A stretch of DNA of 6,954 nucleotides from JAOTYV01 sp041557595 (GTDB lineage Bacteria > Pseudomonadota > Alphaproteobacteria > UBA8366), in assembly GCA_041557595.1 (NCBI GenBank), contig JBFFGE010000222.1:1-6954 (forward strand). Direction: 5' to 3'. The notes under the pieces are model-generated. The model ran no database searches, was not told the DNA's origin, and saw only the letters and a list, made by a program, of their open reading frames with translations. Position numbers and translations under genes: made by a program. Position 1 is the first letter of the stretch, and each line of letters begins with the position of its first letter. This document shows, one piece after another, positions 5,597-6,954 of the stretch.

Positions 5597-6820
5597 ATGG
5601 CGAAGTCGGAGAAGGTCGAATTCGAGGGTGCGCAGGGCGATATGCTCGCCGCGCGGTTGGAAATGCCCGCCGGGGAGCCGCGCGCCTATGCGCTGTTCGC
5701 CCATTGTTACACCTGTTCGAAGGATATCTTTGCCGCGTCGCGCATCGCCGGCGCGCTGGCCAAGCTGGGCTTCGCCGTGTTGCGGTTCGATTTTACCGGG
5801 CTCGGTGCCAGCGACGGCGAGTTCGCGAATACCAACTTCTCGTCCAATGTCGGCGACCTGTTGAAGGCGGTCGAGTATTTGCGTACGGAGCACGCGGCGC
5901 CGTCGATCATCATCGGGCACAGCCTCGGCGGCGCGGCGGTGCTGGCGGCGGCGGGACAGGTGCCCGAGATCAAGGCGGTGGCGACCATCGGCGCGCCTTC
6001 CGATCCGGGCCATGTGCAGCATCTGTTCGCGGCGGCCCGGCCCGAAATCGAAGCCAAAGGCGAAGCCGAGGTGTCGCTCGCCGGCCGCACCTTCCGCATC
6101 CAGAAGCAGTTTTTGGAGGATATCGAAAGCCATCGGTTGGCCGATGCGATCGGCGCCATGAAAAAGGCGCTGCTGGTTTTCCATTCGCCGGTCGACCAGA
6201 CCGTCGGCGTGGAGAACGCCGCGGAGATCTTCATGGCGGCCAAGCATCCGAAAAGCTTCATCTCGCTCGACGATGCGGATCACCTGCTGTCGCGGCATGA
6301 GGATGCGATCTATGTCGCCACGGTCCTGTCGGGCTGGGCGTCGCGCTATCTGCCGGAAGACGAGGCGGCGGCCGATGATGCGGCGGGCGAGCCGGGGACC
6401 GTAATCGTTCGGGAAACCGGCAACGGAAAGTTTCAGCAGGATGTGATCAACGGTCCGCACCGCATGCTCGCCGACGAGCCGCCCTCGGTCGGCGGTACCG
6501 ATACCGGCCCGACGCCCTATGGATATCTGCTGGCCGGGCTCGGCGCCTGTTCCTCGATGACCGTCCGCATGTATGCGGATCGCAAGAAATGGCCGCTCGA
6601 GCATGTGTCGGTGTCGCTGCGCCACGACAAGATCCATGCGACGGATTGCGAGGAGTGCGAAACGCGCGACGGCAAGGTCGACAAGATCGAGCGGGAGATC
6701 GCGTTAACCGGGCCGCTGGACGACGCGCAACGGGCGCGGTTGCTGGAGATTGCCGACAAGTGCCCGGTCCACCGCACGTTGCATTCCGAAGTGCAAATCG
6801 TCAGCCGGCTGAAGGTCTAG
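5597..6820 (+). CDS. Bifunctional alpha/beta hydrolase–OsmC-like peroxidase fusion
   Basis: This 407-residue soluble protein has two domains. Residues 1 to about 253 are an alpha/beta hydrolase with the nucleophile elbow GHSLGG (107-112, Ser109); Asp200 (SPVDQTV) and His229 (DADHLL) complete a plausible triad. An acidic, Ala-rich linker (254-266) joins it to an OsmC/Ohr-type domain (about 267-407). That domain has GACSS with Cys318 on the central helix and KCPVHRTL with Cys389, the cysteine pair OsmC proteins use to reduce organic hydroperoxides at the expense of thiols. The protein has extra cysteine pairs: HCYTC (Cys37, Cys40) beside the expected oxyanion loop, and DCEEC (Cys351, Cys354). 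Fusions of this type are known in proteobacteria. The natural substrate is uncertain; a linked esterase or acyl-peroxide detoxifying role is inference. The start at 5597 is supported by AAGGA at 5584-5588. It probably shares a transcript with the dehydrogenase upstream. Confidence 0.92.
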   Translation: MAKSEKVEFEGAQGDMLAARLEMPAGEPRAYALFAHCYTCSKDIFAASRIAGALAKLGFAVLRFDFTGLGASDGEFANTNFSSNVGDLLKAVEYLRTEHAAPSIIIGHSLGGAAVLAAAGQVPEIKAVATIGAPSDPGHVQHLFAAARPEIEAKGEAEVSLAGRTFRIQKQFLEDIESHRLADAIGAMKKALLVFHSPVDQTVGVENAAEIFMAAKHPKSFISLDDADHLLSRHEDAIYVATVLSGWASRYLPEDEAAADDAAGEPGTVIVRETGNGKFQQDVINGPHRMLADEPPSVGGTDTGPTPYGYLLAGLGACSSMTVRMYADRKKWPLEHVSVSLRHDKIHATDCEECETRDGKVDKIEREIALTGPLDDAQRARLLEIADKCPVHRTLHSEVQIVSRLKV

Positions 6821-6954
6821 ATGTGGAGCCTCAACAGGTTGTCCCGGTTGATCCGGAGTCGACTGATTGGCGTCTTGTCTTTTATTCCGCCATGGGGTCG
6901 ATGCCAATTATACATATGCGTCCAAAGCGGCAGGTGGTCCGCGCGTTGATCTGA
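6821..6954. other. Terminal non-coding stretch, no supported gene
   Basis: After the TAG of the fusion gene, an ATG follows at once (6821) and opens a 42-codon frame to 6949. It has no recognisable domain, no separate ribosome site and a Trp/Arg/Cys-rich composition unlike the neighbours. A 20-codon frame (6892-6954) ending at the window edge is equally unconvincing. The base composition is lower in GC than the genes to the left. AGTCGACT (6857-6864) is a perfect 8-base palindrome, but I find no terminator-like stem followed by T's. Confidence 0.45.

Noticed and set aside
5468..6637. A 389-codon minus-strand frame antisense to the hydrolase-OsmC gene
   Set aside because: It is Arg-rich low-complexity sequence without motifs, opposite a gene with intact catalytic residues in both domains.
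6907..6912. Perfect TATAAT on the minus strand near the right end
   Set aside because: No -35 box lies at the right distance, and a transcript would run antisense into the fusion gene; probably chance.
6821..6949. 42-codon frame starting right after the fusion gene stop
   Set aside because: There is no recognisable domain, its composition differs from the neighbours, and no conserved feature supports it; the start may simply be a chance ATG.

Overview
The window is GC-rich and its long frames carry strong third-position G/C bias. Its protein families point to a proteobacterium, most likely an alphaproteobacterium, judged only on family flavour: a tripartite tricarboxylate transporter (TTT), an M19-like dipeptidase homologue and an alpha/beta hydrolase–OsmC fusion. 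It reads as ordinary chromosomal uptake and metabolism DNA. I see no tRNA or rRNA, no CRISPR array, no insertion sequence, no phage gene and no attachment site.

Left part (1–3418): a TTT uptake locus. A periplasmic solute-binding protein of the TctC/Bug family is on the minus strand (47–1159). About 290 bases away, and divergent from it, is a membrane protein (1451–3418) that carries a complete TctA domain followed by a TctB domain in one chain. The whole three-component transporter is thus encoded by two genes that share one intergenic control region. The transported substrate cannot be read from sequence; the family usually carries carboxylates. The first 50 bases may hold the tail of a further plus-strand gene, convergent with the binding protein gene and overlapping its stop codon.

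Middle (3531–5528): a minus-strand M19-family (renal dipeptidase-like) protein faces away from a plus-strand beta-hydroxyacid dehydrogenase (3-hydroxyisobutyrate dehydrogenase family), with a 123-base divergent promoter region between them. The M19 protein lacks the usual HxD metal ligands and has Gln at the position I assign to the metal-bridging Glu, so its chemistry may differ from a classical dipeptidase.

Right part (5597–6820): a two-domain protein, alpha/beta hydrolase followed by OsmC-like peroxidase, lies 68 bases downstream of the dehydrogenase on the same strand and is probably co-transcribed with it. The final 134 bases hold no gene I can support.

The three enzymes and the transporter could form a loose uptake-and-catabolism neighbourhood, but nothing here proves a shared pathway. 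The most informative oddities are the TctA–TctB fusion with its divergent binding protein, the altered metal site of the M19 protein, the cysteine-rich hydrolase–OsmC fusion, and a GC hairpin between competing start codons of the transporter gene.
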